The notes below the pieces were generated by a model, which made no database searches, was not told where the DNA came from, and worked only from the letters and a program-made list of their open reading frames with translations. From Marinobacter daepoensis DSM 16072 (GTDB lineage: Bacteria; Pseudomonadota; Gammaproteobacteria; Pseudomonadales; Oleiphilaceae), in contig NZ_ATWI01000009.1 in NCBI RefSeq assembly GCF_000421165.1, positions 248,001 through 312,000 on the forward strand: 64,000 nt of DNA, read 5' to 3'. The position numbers and the translations under genes are program-made. How positions within the stretch are numbered: position 1 is the first letter of the stretch; each line of letters starts with the position of its first letter. Below, one piece after another: positions 63,443 through 64,000 of the stretch.

Positions 63443-64000
63443 GCAGCTCTGTCAGCCTTCCCCGCATGTCACTATCACGCCGGCTCCTGTTATTAGGTGC
63501 CCTGCCCGCAGTGGTCATTTTTGCCGCCCTGATGGTGTTCTTTACCTCGGCCCGTCTGGACGATGCGCGCCGGGATCTTGCCCAGAGCTCCCAGATGCTG
63601 GCAGACAGCCTGGCACCAGCACTGGAATATGCCGTGGTGTCCGGTAACACGCTCGCACTGGAACAGATACTCAGGCAGTCCCTGAAACACAGCAAAGCCG
63701 AGTGGATTCGGGTAACCGATGTGGCTGGGGAGGAGCTGGGTTTCGTCAGTCATGACGGGGCATCTTCAAGAGCATTGAGCCCGGCATTTGATGTCTATAG
63801 AACAGAAATCCTTCAGGAGCCGCTCGAGATCGGCTCAGAGAGCATGGCTGACTGGTTCACCGTCGGCTGGGGACTCAGCTCCGGGGCTCTGCGGGTGGGT
63901 ACCGTTGAAGTCGGGGTCAGCCAGAACGTCCTTGAAGCGCGACAACAAGACATCCTCTGGTCATCCATTACGGTTGGCGTGGCGTTGCTGCTGTTCACGT
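63439..64000 (+). CDS. Membrane sensor protein, 3'-truncated by the window
   Basis: GTG 63439 overlaps the TGA of the preceding gene (GTGA) and has GGAGGCAGG upstream. The 187 visible residues begin VSSSVSLPRMSLSRRLLLLG, with helix 1 (LLLLGALPAVVIFAALMVFF). A periplasmic sensor domain follows (LADSLAPALEYAVVSGNTLALEQIL, WIRVTDVAGEELGFVSH), and a second helix begins at SSITVGVALLLF just before the end. This is the front end of a histidine kinase or of a GGDEF/EAL protein; the output domain lies outside. It probably takes its signal from the binding protein encoded just before. Confidence 0.8.
   Translation, partial: MSSSVSLPRMSLSRRLLLLGALPAVVIFAALMVFFTSARLDDARRDLAQSSQMLADSLAPALEYAVVSGNTLALEQILRQSLKHSKAEWIRVTDVAGEELGFVSHDGASSRALSPAFDVYRTEILQEPLEIGSESMADWFTVGWGLSSGALRVGTVEVGVSQNVLEARQQDILWSSITVGVALLLFT

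Overview
The window reads as one chromosome segment of a moderately GC-rich marine, probably halophilic gammaproteobacterium. The gene content (NhaD Na+/H+ antiporter, TrkH K+ uptake, malate:quinone oxidoreductase, CcoG, CopAB, a Baeyer-Villiger-type monooxygenase, large sigma-54/hybrid-kinase signalling genes) fits Marinobacter or a close relative. This assignment is an inference from gene style; no rRNA or other marker gene is present. I found no tRNA, rRNA, CRISPR array or intact insertion sequence.

Layout. 1-7.6 kb: 3' part of an alpha-glucan phosphorylase, then ion homeostasis and envelope genes (trkH, a small beta-barrel protein, nhaD, a Met/Gln-rich exported protein, an MFS carrier). 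7.65-21.06 kb: an accessory island with AT-richer intergenic DNA, holding a voltage-gated-type K+ channel, an orphan HsdR_N-like nuclease-domain protein, a GNAT acetyltransferase, an EamA exporter, a complete type I restriction-modification system (hsdM-hsdS-hsdR) and a tyrosine recombinase. 21.1-22.4 kb: an MFS carrier.

22.4-30.2 kb: a signalling locus. One operon encodes a PhnD-like binding protein, a hybrid histidine kinase with its own HPt domain and a LuxO/SypG-like sigma-54 activator. A divergent operon encodes a receiver-PP2C (RsbU-type) phosphatase and a STAS protein. The shared intergenic region holds two near-matches to the Vibrio LuxO box and a sigma-54-like promoter, so the two operons are probably one circuit. 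It resembles the regulatory core of the Vibrio syp locus and the Pseudomonas Hsb system, but lacks a recognisable STAS kinase. Just beyond, at 30.55-30.74 kb, lies a set of TGCCA-N5-TGGCA palindromes, mostly at exact 29-bp period, upstream of a small unknown gene.

30.7-37 kb: csaA, an AraC regulator, ccoG, a MocR-type regulator, a membrane methyltransferase and mqo. 37.2-42.8 kb: a branched-chain 2-oxoacid dehydrogenase operon (E1alpha, E1beta, E2 with two lipoyl domains) that ends in a Hanks-type protein kinase. 42.9-48 kb: copper detoxification (cupredoxin, copA, copB) diverging from a two-component system. 48-52 kb: XdhC-like protein, a lipoprotein, a zinc alcohol dehydrogenase and fabH. 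52.1-56 kb: sulfate ABC importer (sbp-cysT-cysW-cysA), with the first ribosome-binding site inside a predicted hairpin. 56.2-60.1 kb: flavin monooxygenase, FadR-type regulator with a BASS-family transporter, and a degenerate J-domain membrane protein. 60.2-64 kb: TonB-dependent receptor, a solute-binding protein without its transporter, and the start of a membrane sensor running off the end.
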